Below the pieces are notes generated by a model, which made no database searches, was not told the DNA's origin, and saw only the letters and a list, made by a program, of their open reading frames with translations. A stretch of 41,164 bases of DNA from Caulobacter sp. 17J65-9 (GTDB lineage: Bacteria > Pseudomonadota > Alphaproteobacteria > Caulobacterales > Caulobacteraceae): positions 1 through 41,164 of the forward strand of contig NZ_JAAIVC010000018.1 in NCBI RefSeq assembly GCF_010975005.1. Direction: 5' to 3'. A program made the position numbers and the translations under genes. Positions 29,667-38,937 of the stretch are shown in pieces (position 1 is the first letter of the stretch; every line of letters begins with the position of its first letter).

Positions 29667-32147
29667 ATGACCAGGATGAAGCTGCTGGCCGCGACGGCCA
29701 GCGTGTGCGCGCTCGCCGCCGGGGCGGCCTTCGCGCAGGACGGACAGGCGGCGAACGACGGAAGCGCCACGCTCGACGAGATCGTCGTCACCGCCCAGAA
29801 GCGCGAACAGACGCTTCAGGACGTGCCGATTTCGGTCGCCGTGGTCTCGGCCGAGGTGCTGCAGGAGCAGGGCGTCCAGAAGCTGCAGGACCTGCAGAGC
29901 AAGGTGCCGAACTTCTCGATGACCGAGACCGGCATCGGCACCAACATCGCCATTCGCGGCATCTTCTCGGGCGTCAACCAGGGCTTCGAGCAGTCGGTCG
30001 GCATGTACGTGGACGGCATCCACTACGGCCGCGCCCAGCAGACCCGATCCCCGTTCCTGGACGTGCAGCGCGTCGAGGTGCTGCGCGGCCCGCAGTCGAT
30101 CCTGTTCGGCAAGAACGCCATCGCCGGCGCGATGAACATCGTCTCGGCCGAGCCGAGCTACAATCCGACCGGCTCGCTCTCGGTCGCCTACGATCCGGAG
30201 CACGACGACACCGAGACCGTCGGCATGGTGTCGGGGCCGCTGAACGAGCGCATGCGCGTGCGCCTGGCCGGCCGTTATCACCAGGGCGACGGCTACATCC
30301 GCAACGCCACCCTCGACCGCGACGAGCCGAAGCGCGAAGACTGGAACTTCCGCGGCACCGCCGCCTTCGACGTCACCGACGATCTGGAACTGACCTTCAA
30401 GGCGGAACGGGGCAGCTTCGACGTCGCCGGCCGCAACATGGAGATCTTCGGCGAGAGCCCGTCGACCTCGACCAACCCGCTGTTCGCCGGCAAGACCTAC
30501 GACCAGATCCTGACCTTCATCGGCGCCATGAGCCCGACGGATCTGGTGGTGGTCGACCCGTCGGTGTCCAACATCACCAAGGACGGCGTCCGCTCGTCGA
30601 ACGGCGACTACAGCAAGAACGACACCCAGAACTACGTCCTGACCGCCAACTGGGACACCAAGCTCGGCAAATTCACGTCCATCACGGGCCGCAGCAAGTT
30701 CCAGTACGACGAGCTGTGCGACTGCGACTTCACCGGCGCGGTGGTGTTCAACGCCGGCCTGCAGGAGAAGTACGACCAGTTCAGCCAGGAGCTGCGCCTG
30801 GTGTCGCCGACCGGCGGCGCGTTCGACTACATCGTCGGCGCCTTCTACCAGTCCAGCGACCACGACTACGTCGACCAGATCAACGTGCCGCTGGAATCGG
30901 TGCTGGTTCCGGTGATCAACCTGTCGAACCCGGGCGCCGGCACCCTGCTCGGCGGCACGCGCGCCTATCGCGAAGCCGGCGTCGAGACCAAGGTCTATTC
31001 GGCCTTCGCCCAGGGCACCTGGCACGCCACCGACGACCTGCGCGTCACCGTCGGCGGCCGCGTGACCCGCGAGGAGAAGTCCGGGGAACGCACCCTGAGC
31101 ATCCAGAAGCTCGACGGCTCGGCCCTGAGCGGGACGCAGGCGATCGTCGCGCCGATCGTCTACGCCAACGCGTTCAAGGTTTCGTCGACCAACCTGACCT
31201 CGATCGCCGCCATGGGCGTTCCGACCTACTCGGCCCAGGCCAGCTTCTTCCTGAGCACGCTCGGGACGCATCCGGTGGCCGGGGACATCGACGCCACCAC
31301 GTTCAATCCGTCGGTGAACGTGCAGTACGACGTGAACGACGACGTCATGCTGTACGCGTCCTGGACCAAGGGCTCGAAGTCGGGCGGCTTCGACTTCCGC
31401 GGCAACAACCGCGGCTTCTACGGCACGATGGCGGACGCCTTCGAGTTCGCGGATGAGAAGGCCACGACCTACGAGACCGGCGCGAAGATGCGGCTCCTGA
31501 ACGGCCGCGCCGAGTTGAACACGGCCGTCTACTACACCGACATGAAGGACCTGCAGGTCTCGGTGTTCGACGGCGTGTTGGGCTTCGTGGTCGGCAACGC
31601 CGACGCCCGCACCTACGGCCTTGAGGCCGACGGCCGCTTCGCGATCACCGACAATCTGACCGCGCGCGGCTCGATCTCGCTGACCGACTTCCAGTTCACC
31701 GACCACAAGATGGGCCAGTGCTACCCGGGCCAGACCGTGGACGTGATCAACCCGGTCACCCAACAGTGCGACTACACCGGCAAGACCAACCAACTGGTGG
31801 CCGACTGGCAGGGCGCCTTCGCGCTGGACTACGAGCGGGAGATCATGGCGGGCCTCGAGTTCCGCAGCTCGGTCGATATCGCTGCGAACGCCGGCTACTA
31901 CGCCGCCGCCACGCTCGACCCGGCCCAGGTGCAGGACCCCTACCTTATGACCAACCTGCGCCTCGCGGTCGGCGACACCGGCGGCCGTTGGGAAGTGGCC
32001 GTGCTCGGCAAGAACCTTTCCGACGAGCAGGTTCTGCAGTTCGGCGGGGCCACGCCGCTCGCCTACAACACCTTCAAGGCCAACAGCCACTACAACCTGG
32101 TCGGCCAGGGCCGCACCGTCACCCTGCAGGCGCGGGTGAAGTTCTGA
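29667..32147 (+). CDS. TonB-dependent outer-membrane receptor
   Basis: The protein has 826 residues. It begins with a signal peptide (LLAATASVCALAAGAAFAQD), followed by the TonB-box-like LDEIVVTAQKREQTLQDVPISV, the plug domain (about 50-165, with VEVLRGPQSILFGKNAIAGAMNI) and a 22-strand barrel ending in the aromatic residue of LQARVKF. This subclass, with the DEIVVTAQKR opening, is abundant in Caulobacterales and sphingomonads and serves uptake of varied substrates other than only siderophores. Position beside alkylsulfatase and fatty-alcohol-type oxidation genes suggests an amphiphilic organic substrate. A strong terminator follows. Confidence 0.93.
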   Translation: MTRMKLLAATASVCALAAGAAFAQDGQAANDGSATLDEIVVTAQKREQTLQDVPISVAVVSAEVLQEQGVQKLQDLQSKVPNFSMTETGIGTNIAIRGIFSGVNQGFEQSVGMYVDGIHYGRAQQTRSPFLDVQRVEVLRGPQSILFGKNAIAGAMNIVSAEPSYNPTGSLSVAYDPEHDDTETVGMVSGPLNERMRVRLAGRYHQGDGYIRNATLDRDEPKREDWNFRGTAAFDVTDDLELTFKAERGSFDVAGRNMEIFGESPSTSTNPLFAGKTYDQILTFIGAMSPTDLVVVDPSVSNITKDGVRSSNGDYSKNDTQNYVLTANWDTKLGKFTSITGRSKFQYDELCDCDFTGAVVFNAGLQEKYDQFSQELRLVSPTGGAFDYIVGAFYQSSDHDYVDQINVPLESVLVPVINLSNPGAGTLLGGTRAYREAGVETKVYSAFAQGTWHATDDLRVTVGGRVTREEKSGERTLSIQKLDGSALSGTQAIVAPIVYANAFKVSSTNLTSIAAMGVPTYSAQASFFLSTLGTHPVAGDIDATTFNPSVNVQYDVNDDVMLYASWTKGSKSGGFDFRGNNRGFYGTMADAFEFADEKATTYETGAKMRLLNGRAELNTAVYYTDMKDLQVSVFDGVLGFVVGNADARTYGLEADGRFAITDNLTARGSISLTDFQFTDHKMGQCYPGQTVDVINPVTQQCDYTGKTNQLVADWQGAFALDYEREIMAGLEFRSSVDIAANAGYYAAATLDPAQVQDPYLMTNLRLAVGDTGGRWEVAVLGKNLSDEQVLQFGGATPLAYNTFKANSHYNLVGQGRTVTLQARVKF

Positions 32148-32168
32148 GTACTTCCTGAGCTGCCCACT

Positions 32169-32205
32169 CGCCGGCCCGGCCTCGCGCCGGGCCGGCGTCT
32201 TTTTT
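32169..32205 (+). terminator. Rho-independent terminator after the TonB receptor
   Basis: A 12-bp perfect GC-rich stem (CGCCGGCCCGGC / GCCGGGCCGGCG) with loop CTCGC is followed by TCTTTTTT. It ends the TonB receptor transcript, so the aldehyde dehydrogenase gene 43 bp further on probably has its own promoter or relies on read-through. Confidence 0.92.
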
Positions 32206-32247
32206 GGCGCGAGTGCTGCGCCGGACCCGCTTTCGCGAGGACGCCCG

Positions 32248-33651
32248 ATGCTCCACGCCCAGCCCTCCCTCGCCGACCTGCAGATCTCGCTGGCCCGCCA
32301 GCGGGCGGCGTTCCACACGCAACCGTATCCCTCGCTGGCCCAGCGCCGGGCGGCGCTGAAGCGGCTGCGTGCGGCGATCCGAAAGCACGCCTCGGCGCTG
32401 GCCCAGGCCGCCCAGGCCGACTTCGGCTCGCGTGCGACCGCCGAGACCCTGATGCTGGACGTCGCGCCCTCGGTGCTGCACGTCGACCATCTGCTGCGCC
32501 GCCTGGGCCGGCTGATGAAGCCGTCGCGCCGCGGGGTGGAGTGGCTGTTCCTGACCAACCGGGCCTGGGTGACCTACCAGCCCAAGGGCGTGGTCGGGAT
32601 CATGGCCCCCTGGAACTTCCCGATCTACCTGGTGCTCGGCCCGCTGGCGACGGCGCTGGCGGCCGGCAACCGCTGCATGATCAAGACCTCCGAGCACGCG
32701 CCCCAGACTTCGCAGGCGCTGAAACAGATGCTGGCGACCTGCTTCGAGCGGGACGAGGTCGCGGTGATCGAAGGCGGCCCGGCGGTGGCCGCCGCCTTCT
32801 CGCGCCTGCCCTTCGACCACCTGGTGTTCACCGGCTCGCCGGAGATCGGCCGCCACGTCATGCGCGCCGCCGCCGACAACCTGACCCCGGTCACGCTGGA
32901 ACTGGGCGGCAAGTCGCCGGCCCTGGTGTCGACGACCGCCGACCTGCGCGTCGCCGCCCGTCGGATCGCGCACGGCAAGACCACCAACGCCGGCCAGGTC
33001 TGCGTCGCCCCGGACTACGCCCTGGTCCCCCGCGCCTCGGCCGACGCTTTTGCGAAAATGGCCGTCGCCGCGGCGGACCGGTTCTGCGGCGATGACGAGA
33101 ACTGCAGCCTGATCCACGACGGCGCCCACGCGCGCCAGCAGGCCCTGATCGAGGACGCTCGCGACAAGGGCGCCACGATCCTGGTCGCGCGGGGTGGGGC
33201 GGGGCGGCGCATGCCCCTGCACGTGGTGCTGGGCGTGACCGACGACATGCGCCTGGCCCGCGAGGAGATCTTCGGGCCGATCCTGCCGGTGTTCACCTAC
33301 GACCGGTTCGAGGAGGCGGTGGCGCGGATCAACATCGGGACCCGGCCTCTGGCGCTCTACTACTTCGGGCACGACCCGGCCGAGCGCGAGACCGTGCTCA
33401 AGCGCACCCATTCGGGCGGCGTCACCTTCAACGACTGGGGCTGGCACGTGGTCAACCACGACCTCCCGTTCGGCGGCGTCGGGACCTCGGGCATGGGCAA
33501 CTACCACGGCGACGAAGGCTTCTGGGAGCTGTCCCACGCCAAGGCGGTGTACGACCAGCACCGGCTGTTCCCGATCGAGCTGTTCCACCCGCCCTACGGC
33601 GGCCTGCTGCAGCGGCTGGCGCTATTCGTCATGACGGGGCGCGCCGGTTGA
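32248..33651 (+). CDS. Aldehyde dehydrogenase (coniferyl/fatty aldehyde type)
   Basis: The protein has 467 residues. It oxidises an aldehyde to the carboxylate with NAD(P)+. Motifs are PWNFPIYLVLGPLATALAAGN, FTGSPEIGRHVMRAAADNLTPVTLELGGKSP with Glu218, and the nucleophile Cys252 in NAGQVCVAPDY; EEIFGPILPV follows. Short N-terminus, overall length and motifs resemble the coniferyl aldehyde and fatty aldehyde dehydrogenases of class 3 type. The C-terminal segment (PPYGGLLQRLALFVMTG) is hydrophobic and may be a membrane contact. A GAGGA ribosome site precedes the ATG. It could take the aldehyde produced by the downstream GMC enzyme. Confidence 0.88.
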   Translation: MLHAQPSLADLQISLARQRAAFHTQPYPSLAQRRAALKRLRAAIRKHASALAQAAQADFGSRATAETLMLDVAPSVLHVDHLLRRLGRLMKPSRRGVEWLFLTNRAWVTYQPKGVVGIMAPWNFPIYLVLGPLATALAAGNRCMIKTSEHAPQTSQALKQMLATCFERDEVAVIEGGPAVAAAFSRLPFDHLVFTGSPEIGRHVMRAAADNLTPVTLELGGKSPALVSTTADLRVAARRIAHGKTTNAGQVCVAPDYALVPRASADAFAKMAVAAADRFCGDDENCSLIHDGAHARQQALIEDARDKGATILVARGGAGRRMPLHVVLGVTDDMRLAREEIFGPILPVFTYDRFEEAVARINIGTRPLALYYFGHDPAERETVLKRTHSGGVTFNDWGWHVVNHDLPFGGVGTSGMGNYHGDEGFWELSHAKAVYDQHRLFPIELFHPPYGGLLQRLALFVMTGRAG

Positions 33652-33678
33652 TGTCCGTGCGCGCCCGCGAGGCGTAAG

Positions 33679-34167
33679 ATGGTCGCCATGGCGCGCTACA
33701 CGGTCGACGCCGAAGCCGTCCAGGCCGAGAGCCGCATGGTCGCCCTGCAGACCGCGGTCGCCTTGCTGCGCCTGATCGAGGCCTACCGGGAGATGTTCGG
33801 CTCCGACGTCGACCGATTGATGATCCTGCTGGCGGTCGGCGCGATCACCGCCGAGCGGCCGGTGAAGGCCGCGGCTTCGCCGGAGCACTACGTGCGCTTC
33901 GGCGTGCCCATCCCCAGCGAGGACATGACCCGCTGCACGGCCCTGTCGATCGCCGCGGCCACCGGCCTGCCGCGCGAGACGGCGCGCCGCAAGACCAAGC
34001 AGATGATCGACGACGGGGTGCTGCGCCGCGACGCCCACGTCGGCATCCGGGTCAACGAGCAGATCCTGCAGAGCCCGGAGTTCCGGGCGCTGGTCCAACG
34101 CCACGCCGGCGAGATCGCGCGCCTGGCCAACGCTCTGATCGAGCGCGGCGTCTTCGTCGAAAGCTGA
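33679..34167 (+). CDS. Small winged-helix-like protein, probable regulator
   Basis: The protein has 162 residues. It has no named family I can place with certainty. The middle section SIAAATGLPRETARRKTKQMIDDGVLRRD (about 95-125) looks like a helix-turn-helix with a following wing, as in Crp- or MarR-like regulators; the N-terminal part is helical (LQTAVALLRLIEAYREMFGSDVDRL). The ATG at 33679 has GAGG 6 nt upstream; a second ATG is 9 bp later. It sits 27 bp after the aldehyde dehydrogenase and 92 bp before the GMC gene, so it may control this oxidation cluster. Confidence 0.7.
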   Translation: MVAMARYTVDAEAVQAESRMVALQTAVALLRLIEAYREMFGSDVDRLMILLAVGAITAERPVKAAASPEHYVRFGVPIPSEDMTRCTALSIAAATGLPRETARRKTKQMIDDGVLRRDAHVGIRVNEQILQSPEFRALVQRHAGEIARLANALIERGVFVES

Positions 34168-34259
34168 CGCGCCGGGACTCCCCAAAACGGGTAGCGCCGC
34201 CCGCCCGCCCGGCGTTCGCTCTCCTAGCCTCCTCCAAAGACCTGTTCGGGAGGCGGGCT

Positions 34260-35849
34260 ATGGAGTTCGATTATGTCATCGTCGGCGGCGGCTCGGCCGG
34301 CTGCGTGCTGGCCAACCGCCTGAGCGCCGATCCGGGCGTCAGCGTCTGCCTGGTCGAGGCGGGCCCCGCCGACACCTCGCCGCTGATCCACACGCCGGCC
34401 GGCATCCTCGGCATCCTGCCGACGAAGCACGTGAACTGGGCGTTCAAGACCGCGCCGCAGCCCGGCCTCGGCGGCCGCGTCGGCTATCAACCGCGCGGCA
34501 AGACTCTGGGCGGGTCCAGCGCGATCAACGCGATGATCTACATCCGCGGCCACCGCACCGACTACGACGACTGGGCGGCGCTGGGGAACGAAGGCTGGGG
34601 CTATGACGACGTCCTGCCTCTGTTCCGCAAGTCGGAGGACTACTTCGGCGGCGCGAACGACTTCCACGGCGCCGGCGGCGAGCTGAGCGTCAGCGCGCTC
34701 GACGCCCACCAGGCCACCCACGACTTCGTCGAGGCGGGGCGGGCGGCCGGTCACCGGGTCAACGACGACTTCAACGGCGCCGAGCAGGAGGGCGTCGGCC
34801 ACTATCACGTGACCATCCGCAAGGGGCGACGTTGCAGCGCCTCGGTCGGCTTCCTGCACCCGATCCGCGAGGTGCGGACCAACCTGACGATTCTGACCGG
34901 GGTGCGCGCCACCGGCCTGATCCTGAAAGGCGGAAGGGCGCTCGGCGTGAAGGTTCGGGTGCGGGGACGCACGGCGGCTCTGACCGCGCGCCGCGAGGTC
35001 GTTCTGGCGGCCGGCGCCTTCGGTTCGCCGCAGCTGATGCTGCTGTCCGGCATCGGGCCGGAGTCGGAGCTGAAGCCGCACGGCCTCGCCACGCGCCACG
35101 CCCTGCCCGGCGTCGGCCGCAACCTGGTCGACCACCCGGACTACATCCTGGCCTACAAGTCGCCGGACCAGAGCCTGATGGGCTATTCGGTCCCCGGCGT
35201 GGCGACCATGGCCAAGGGATTCTTCGAATACCAGAAGACCCAGACCGGGCCGCTGGCGACCAACTTCGGCGAGGCCGGCGCCTTCCTGAAGACCGCGCCG
35301 TCGCTGTCGCGCCCGGACGTGCAGCTGCACTGGGTGATCGGTATCGTCGACGACCATAACCGCAAGCTGCACCTGGGCCACGGCATGAGCGCCCACGTCT
35401 GCGTGCTGCGGCCCAAGAGCCGCGGTTCGGTCGGCCTGCGCTCGGCCGATCCCATGGCCGCGCCGCGCATCGACCCGAACTTCCTCTCGCACGACGACGA
35501 CGTGGCCACCCTGCTGAAGGGCTACAAGCTGACGCGCGAGATCATGAACGCCGGCCCGCTGACCCGCTACGCCGGGCGCGAGATCTACCAGGCCGGCGAC
35601 GACCTCGAGCAGCTGATCGGCCTGCTGCGCCGGCGCACCGACAGCATCTACCACCCGGTCGGCACCTGCCGGATGGGCTCGGACGAGTTCGCCGTGGTCG
35701 ACCAGCGCCTGCGGGTGCACGGCGTGGAGGGGCTGCGGGTGGTCGACGCCTCGATCATGCCGACCCTGGTCGGCGGCAACACCAACGCGCCCACCATCAT
35801 GATCGCCGAGAAGGGCGCGCAGATGATCGCCGAGGACTGGGCCGCCTGA
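34260..35849 (+). CDS. GMC family FAD-dependent alcohol oxidoreductase
   Basis: The protein has 529 residues of the choline/alcohol dehydrogenase type. The FAD dinucleotide motif is VGGGSAG (8-14), followed by [35 protein letters not shown] (GMC signature 1), [18 protein letters not shown] (signature 2), and the active-site His465 in [10 protein letters not shown] with Asn507/509 in [11 protein letters not shown]. It oxidises a primary alcohol to the aldehyde; substrate preference cannot be read. Given its neighbours, a long-chain alcohol is plausible. Electron acceptor (oxygen or quinone) is undetermined. GGGAGGCGGG lies before the ATG. Confidence 0.9.
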   Translation: MEFDYVIVGGGSAGCVLANRLSADPGVSVCLVEAGPADTSPLIHTPAGILGILPTKHVNWAFKTAPQPGLGGRVGYQPRGKTLGGSSAINAMIYIRGHRTDYDDWAALGNEGWGYDDVLPLFRKSEDYFGGANDFHGAGGELSVSALDAHQATHDFVEAGRAAGHRVNDDFNGAEQEGVGHYHVTIRKGRRCSASVGFLHPIREVRTNLTILTGVRATGLILKGGRALGVKVRVRGRTAALTARREVVLAAGAFGSPQLMLLSGIGPESELKPHGLATRHALPGVGRNLVDHPDYILAYKSPDQSLMGYSVPGVATMAKGFFEYQKTQTGPLATNFGEAGAFLKTAPSLSRPDVQLHWVIGIVDDHNRKLHLGHGMSAHVCVLRPKSRGSVGLRSADPMAAPRIDPNFLSHDDDVATLLKGYKLTREIMNAGPLTRYAGREIYQAGDDLEQLIGLLRRRTDSIYHPVGTCRMGSDEFAVVDQRLRVHGVEGLRVVDASIMPTLVGGNTNAPTIMIAEKGAQMIAEDWAA

Positions 35850-35856
35850 TGGCCCT

Positions 35857-35884
35857 GCGGTCCCGACTTCCGGCTCGGGACCGC
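35857..35884. other. GC-rich hairpin after the GMC gene
   Basis: The perfect 10-bp stem GCGGTCCCGA / TCGGGACCGC has an 8-base loop, starting 7 bp after the GMC stop. No T-run follows, so it is not a classical terminator. It may mark the 3' end or protect the transcript. Confidence 0.5.
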
Positions 35885-35909
35885 GCCCGCTTCCGCCATG
35901 ACCGTCGCG

Positions 35910-35931
35910 GCCGGCCCGACCTCGGGCCGGC
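35910..35931. other. Second GC-rich hairpin before the alkylsulfatase gene
   Basis: GCCGGCCCGA / TCGGGCCGGC separated by only CC forms a nearly perfect palindrome 42 bp upstream of the alkylsulfatase start. With the preceding hairpin it makes a tandem pair in the 124-bp gap. No T-run follows. Confidence 0.45.
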
Positions 35932-35973
35932 GGCGCGGCCGCATGCCTTTCGCCCAGCCCAGGGGGACCCGCC

Positions 35974-37950
35974 TTGCACCTGAAATCCGCCGCTCTCGCC
36001 CTTCTCGCCGCCGTGGCGGCCACCACCGTCCAGGCCGGGGAGACCGCGCCCGCCGACGCCTCAGCCGCCACCCGGGCGGCCAACGCCGTCCTGCTGGACC
36101 GGCTGCCGTTCGCGGACAAGCGTGACTTCGAGGACGCCGCCCGCGGCTTCCTGGGCAGCGTGCCGGGCGGCGAGATCCGGGCCGCCGACGGGCGCGTGCT
36201 GTGGAGCCAGCAGCAGTTCGATTTCCTGAAGGACGAGACCGCCCCGGCCACGGTGAACCCCAGCCTGTGGCGCCAGGCGCGGCTGAACACCATCCACGGC
36301 CTCTTCAAGGTCACCGACCGGGTCTACCAGGTGCGCGGTCTGGACGTGGCCAACATGACCATCGTCGAGGGCGACACCGGCCTGATCGTCATCGACGCCC
36401 TGACCATCCCCGAGGCGGCCAAGGCGGGCCTGGAGCTCTACTACGCCCACCGTCCGCGCAAGCCGGTGGTCGCGGTGATCTACACCCACGCCCACGCCGA
36501 CCATTTCGGGGGCGTGCGCGGCCTGATCTCCGACGCCGACGTGGCGGCAGGGCGGGCGGTCGTGATCGCCCCTGACGGCTTCATGGCGCACGCCACGGCC
36601 GAGAACGTGCTGGCCGGCAACGCCATGAGCCGCCGCGCCCAGTACCAGTTCGGACCGCTCCTGCCGCCGGGCGAACGCGGCCTGGTCGACACCGGTCTGG
36701 GCAAGACCGTGTCACGCGGCGCGCCCGGCCTGATCGCCCCGACCGACGTCATCACCCGGCCGATCGACACCCGCCGCGTGGACGGCGTCGATATCGAGTT
36801 CCAGCTCGCGCCCGGCTCGGAATCGCCAGCCGAGATGCACCTCTACTTCCCGCAGTTCCGGGTGCTGGACATGGCGGAGAACGCGACCCGCACCATGCAC
36901 AACCTCTACACCCTGCGCGGGGCCGAGGTGCGCGACGGCTCGGCCTGGTCGCGCTATCTCGGCGAGGCGCTGCAGCGCTACGGCGACCGCACCGACGTGC
37001 TGATCGCCCAGCATCACTGGCCGACCTTCGATCCGGCCCTCGCGCGCGAACTGCTGGCGAACCAGCGGGACCTCTACAAGTACACCAACGATCAGGCGCT
37101 GCGGCTCGCCAACCAGGGCCTGAAGCCCGCCGACATCTCCGCGGCTCTGAAGCCGCCGCCGGGGCTGGAACAGGACTGGGCCACGCACGGCTACTACGGC
37201 ACGCTCAGCCACAACGCCAAGGCCGTCTACCAGAAGTACCTCGGCTGGTACGACGCCAACCCGGCCAACCTCGACCCGCTGCCGACCGTCGAGCAGGCGA
37301 AGAAGACGATCGCCTACATGGGCGGGGCCAAGGCGGTGCTGAAGCGGGCGCGGGAAGACTACGCCAGGGGCGAGTACCGCTGGGTGGCGCAGGTGACGAG
37401 CCAGCTGGTGTTCGCCGATCCGACCGACCGAGCGGCCCGCGAGCTGGGCGCGGCGGCCCTGGAGCAGCTGGGCTACCAGTCGGAATCCGCCATCTGGCGC
37501 AACGCCTACCTGACCGGGGCTCAGGAGCTGCGCCAGGGCGCGCCGAAGGCGGCGGGAATCACCACCCTGTCGGCGGACGTGCTGAAGGGGGTCGACCTGC
37601 CGACCTTCTTCGACTTCCTGGGCGTGCGCCTGAACGGCGAGCGGGCGGCCGGCAAGCGTCTGGTGATGAACTGGACCTTCGCCGACCGGAACGAGACCTA
37701 CGTGCTGAACCTGGAGCACGCCGCCCTGACCTGGCTGAAGACCGCGCCTGACCCGCGTGCCGACGTGACCCTCACCCTGGACCGGCCGACCCTGGACGCC
37801 GTCACCCTGAAACAGCTCACCCTGCCGCAGGCGCTGGCGTCGGGGCGCGTGAAGGTGCAGGGCGACCCGCGCCGCCTGACCGAGTTCCTGGGCCTCCTGG
37901 ACGACTTCTCGCCGACCTTCCCGATCATCGAGCCGCCCGCGGCGCCCTGA
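35974..37950 (+). CDS. Alkyl sulfatase, SdsA/YjcS type
   Basis: The protein has 658 residues from a TTG start, chosen for the AGGGGGA ribosome site and because it gives a signal peptide ([17 protein letters not shown]). The metallo-beta-lactamase domain carries the dizinc motif THAHADH (His172, His174, Asp176, His177), and the sulfatase pattern [24 protein letters not shown] follows. An alkylsulfatase dimerisation domain (about 390-510) and a C-terminal SCP2-like lipid-binding domain (about 530-650) complete it. The family hydrolyses primary alkyl sulfates such as dodecyl sulfate to alcohol plus sulfate. Periplasmic location is inferred from the signal peptide. Length matches SdsA1. Confidence 0.93.
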   Translation: MHLKSAALALLAAVAATTVQAGETAPADASAATRAANAVLLDRLPFADKRDFEDAARGFLGSVPGGEIRAADGRVLWSQQQFDFLKDETAPATVNPSLWRQARLNTIHGLFKVTDRVYQVRGLDVANMTIVEGDTGLIVIDALTIPEAAKAGLELYYAHRPRKPVVAVIYTHAHADHFGGVRGLISDADVAAGRAVVIAPDGFMAHATAENVLAGNAMSRRAQYQFGPLLPPGERGLVDTGLGKTVSRGAPGLIAPTDVITRPIDTRRVDGVDIEFQLAPGSESPAEMHLYFPQFRVLDMAENATRTMHNLYTLRGAEVRDGSAWSRYLGEALQRYGDRTDVLIAQHHWPTFDPALARELLANQRDLYKYTNDQALRLANQGLKPADISAALKPPPGLEQDWATHGYYGTLSHNAKAVYQKYLGWYDANPANLDPLPTVEQAKKTIAYMGGAKAVLKRAREDYARGEYRWVAQVTSQLVFADPTDRAARELGAAALEQLGYQSESAIWRNAYLTGAQELRQGAPKAAGITTLSADVLKGVDLPTFFDFLGVRLNGERAAGKRLVMNWTFADRNETYVLNLEHAALTWLKTAPDPRADVTLTLDRPTLDAVTLKQLTLPQALASGRVKVQGDPRRLTEFLGLLDDFSPTFPIIEPPAAP

Positions 37951-38006
37951 GGGCGTCGCGGAACGCTGCGGGATTCGGGCCGTTCAAGGCCGAAAGGATC
38001 CCGGCG

Positions 38007-38354
38007 ATGCGTACCGAAGAATCAAAGCCTCCGCCCCGCGCCGGACCGCTGCGCGCGGTGGCCACGCCCTGCGAGCTGCAGGCCGACATCGACTGCGGCC
38101 TGACCGGCGAGAAGGTCGCGGCGTTCGATCCCGCGGCCTCGCCGCTGGGCACGGACGAGGAGGCGGGCGGCACGCCGGCGTCTGCGGAATTGCTGGGAGA
38201 GGAGCGCCGTCGGGCGCGAATCTCGATCGACCTGGCCGATCCTTCGCGTGCGGCGATCGAGCCGGCGAAGCGGCGAGGCGTGAGCCCCGCCATCGTGATC
38301 GCGGCGGCCGCGCTGGCCCTAGGCGCGGCGGCGGCCGTGGCGATGTTGGGCTGA
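38007..38354 (+). CDS. Small hypothetical protein with C-terminal membrane anchor
   Basis: The protein has 115 residues. It is charged and disordered-looking for about 90 residues, then has one hydrophobic helix (SPAIVIAAAALALGAAAAVAMLG) at the C-terminus, a tail-anchor arrangement. I do not recognise a family. AAGGAT lies 8 nt before the ATG, and a rho-independent terminator follows 13 bp after the stop, both supporting a real gene. Its role is unknown. Confidence 0.65.
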   Translation: MRTEESKPPPRAGPLRAVATPCELQADIDCGLTGEKVAAFDPAASPLGTDEEAGGTPASAELLGEERRRARISIDLADPSRAAIEPAKRRGVSPAIVIAAAALALGAAAAVAMLG

Positions 38355-38367
38355 GGAGCGCGCAAGC

Positions 38368-38397
38368 AAAAAGGCCGGCGTCGCCGCCGGCCTTTTC
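38368..38397. terminator. Bidirectional rho-independent terminator
   Basis: The 10-bp stem AAGGCCGGCG / CGCCGGCCTT with loop TCGC is flanked by an A-run on the left and TTTTCT on the right, so it can end both the small anchored-protein transcript (+) and rpmB (-), whose stop is 23 bp away. Confidence 0.92.
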
Positions 38398-38419
38398 TCA
38401 GCCCCTATAGCCCCTCGGC

Positions 38420-38713
38420 TCAGGCGGTCGCCTGCGCGAGCTTGGCTTTGATCTGGCGCTTCAGGCGCAGCGCGCGCTGCGACAGATCTTCGTCCTTGGC
38501 CTTGACCAGGAAGGCGTCGAGCCCGCCCTTGAAGTCCAGGGTGCGCAGAGCCGCGTTGGTGATCCGCAGGCGGTAGGACTGGCCCAGCGCTTCGGATTGC
38601 AGCGCGGTTTCGCGCAGCGACGGCAGGAACCGGCGCTTGGTCTTGATGTTCGAGTGGCTCACGTTGTGGCCGACCATGGGGCCGACGCCCGTGAGTTCGC
38701 AACGGCGCGACAT
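38420..38713 (-). CDS. rpmB: 50S ribosomal protein L28
   Basis: The protein has 97 residues. It begins [21 protein letters not shown], the conserved L28 opening, followed by [12 protein letters not shown] and [21 protein letters not shown]. It is a structural component of the large ribosomal subunit. The C-terminal extension ([29 protein letters not shown]) is the alphaproteobacterial form. No zinc cysteine pairs are present. A good promoter lies upstream, and a shared terminator lies downstream. Confidence 0.97.
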   Translation of the reverse strand: MSRRCELTGVGPMVGHNVSHSNIKTKRRFLPSLRETALQSEALGQSYRLRITNAALRTLDFKGGLDAFLVKAKDEDLSQRALRLKRQIKAKLAQATA

Positions 38714-38778
38714 GGCGAAAAACCTTCCGCGGAAAAGACAGTGCGCACGGAGAACGGGTCCCCCGCGCGAGAGGGCGG

Positions 38779-38808
38779 CTTATAGGCCGGGGCCTTCGTC
38801 GGCGTCAA
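38779..38808 (-). promoter_or_regulatory. Promoter of rpmB (sigma-70 type)
   Basis: On the minus strand TTGACG (38808-38803) and TATAAG (38784-38779) are separated by 18 bp, close to the housekeeping sigma consensus. Transcription would start near 38772, leaving a leader of about 60 nt before rpmB. Confidence 0.6.
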
Positions 38809-38937
38809 GCCTCGCACCAACCGTTTCCCGCCCTGCGCGAACGCCGCAGACCCAGGGTCTCTGGGCGAGCCCGCGGCGTGACTATATAGTCGTTAACCCA
38901 GCCCCTGACGGCAGCAGCCGAGTGTGAGGAACCGCCC

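Noticed and set aside
29460-32558. A 1032-codon open frame on the minus strand opposite the TonB receptor
   Set aside because: Same composition artefact; the plus-strand receptor has a signal peptide, plug, barrel and terminator.
38880-38902. Possible CtrA box and palindrome GACTATATAGTC before the DUF3617-like gene
   Set aside because: Only the TTAAC half-site is present; the upstream TTAA at the required spacing is not. The palindrome may be a -10-like AT-rich stretch, but no -35 is convincing.
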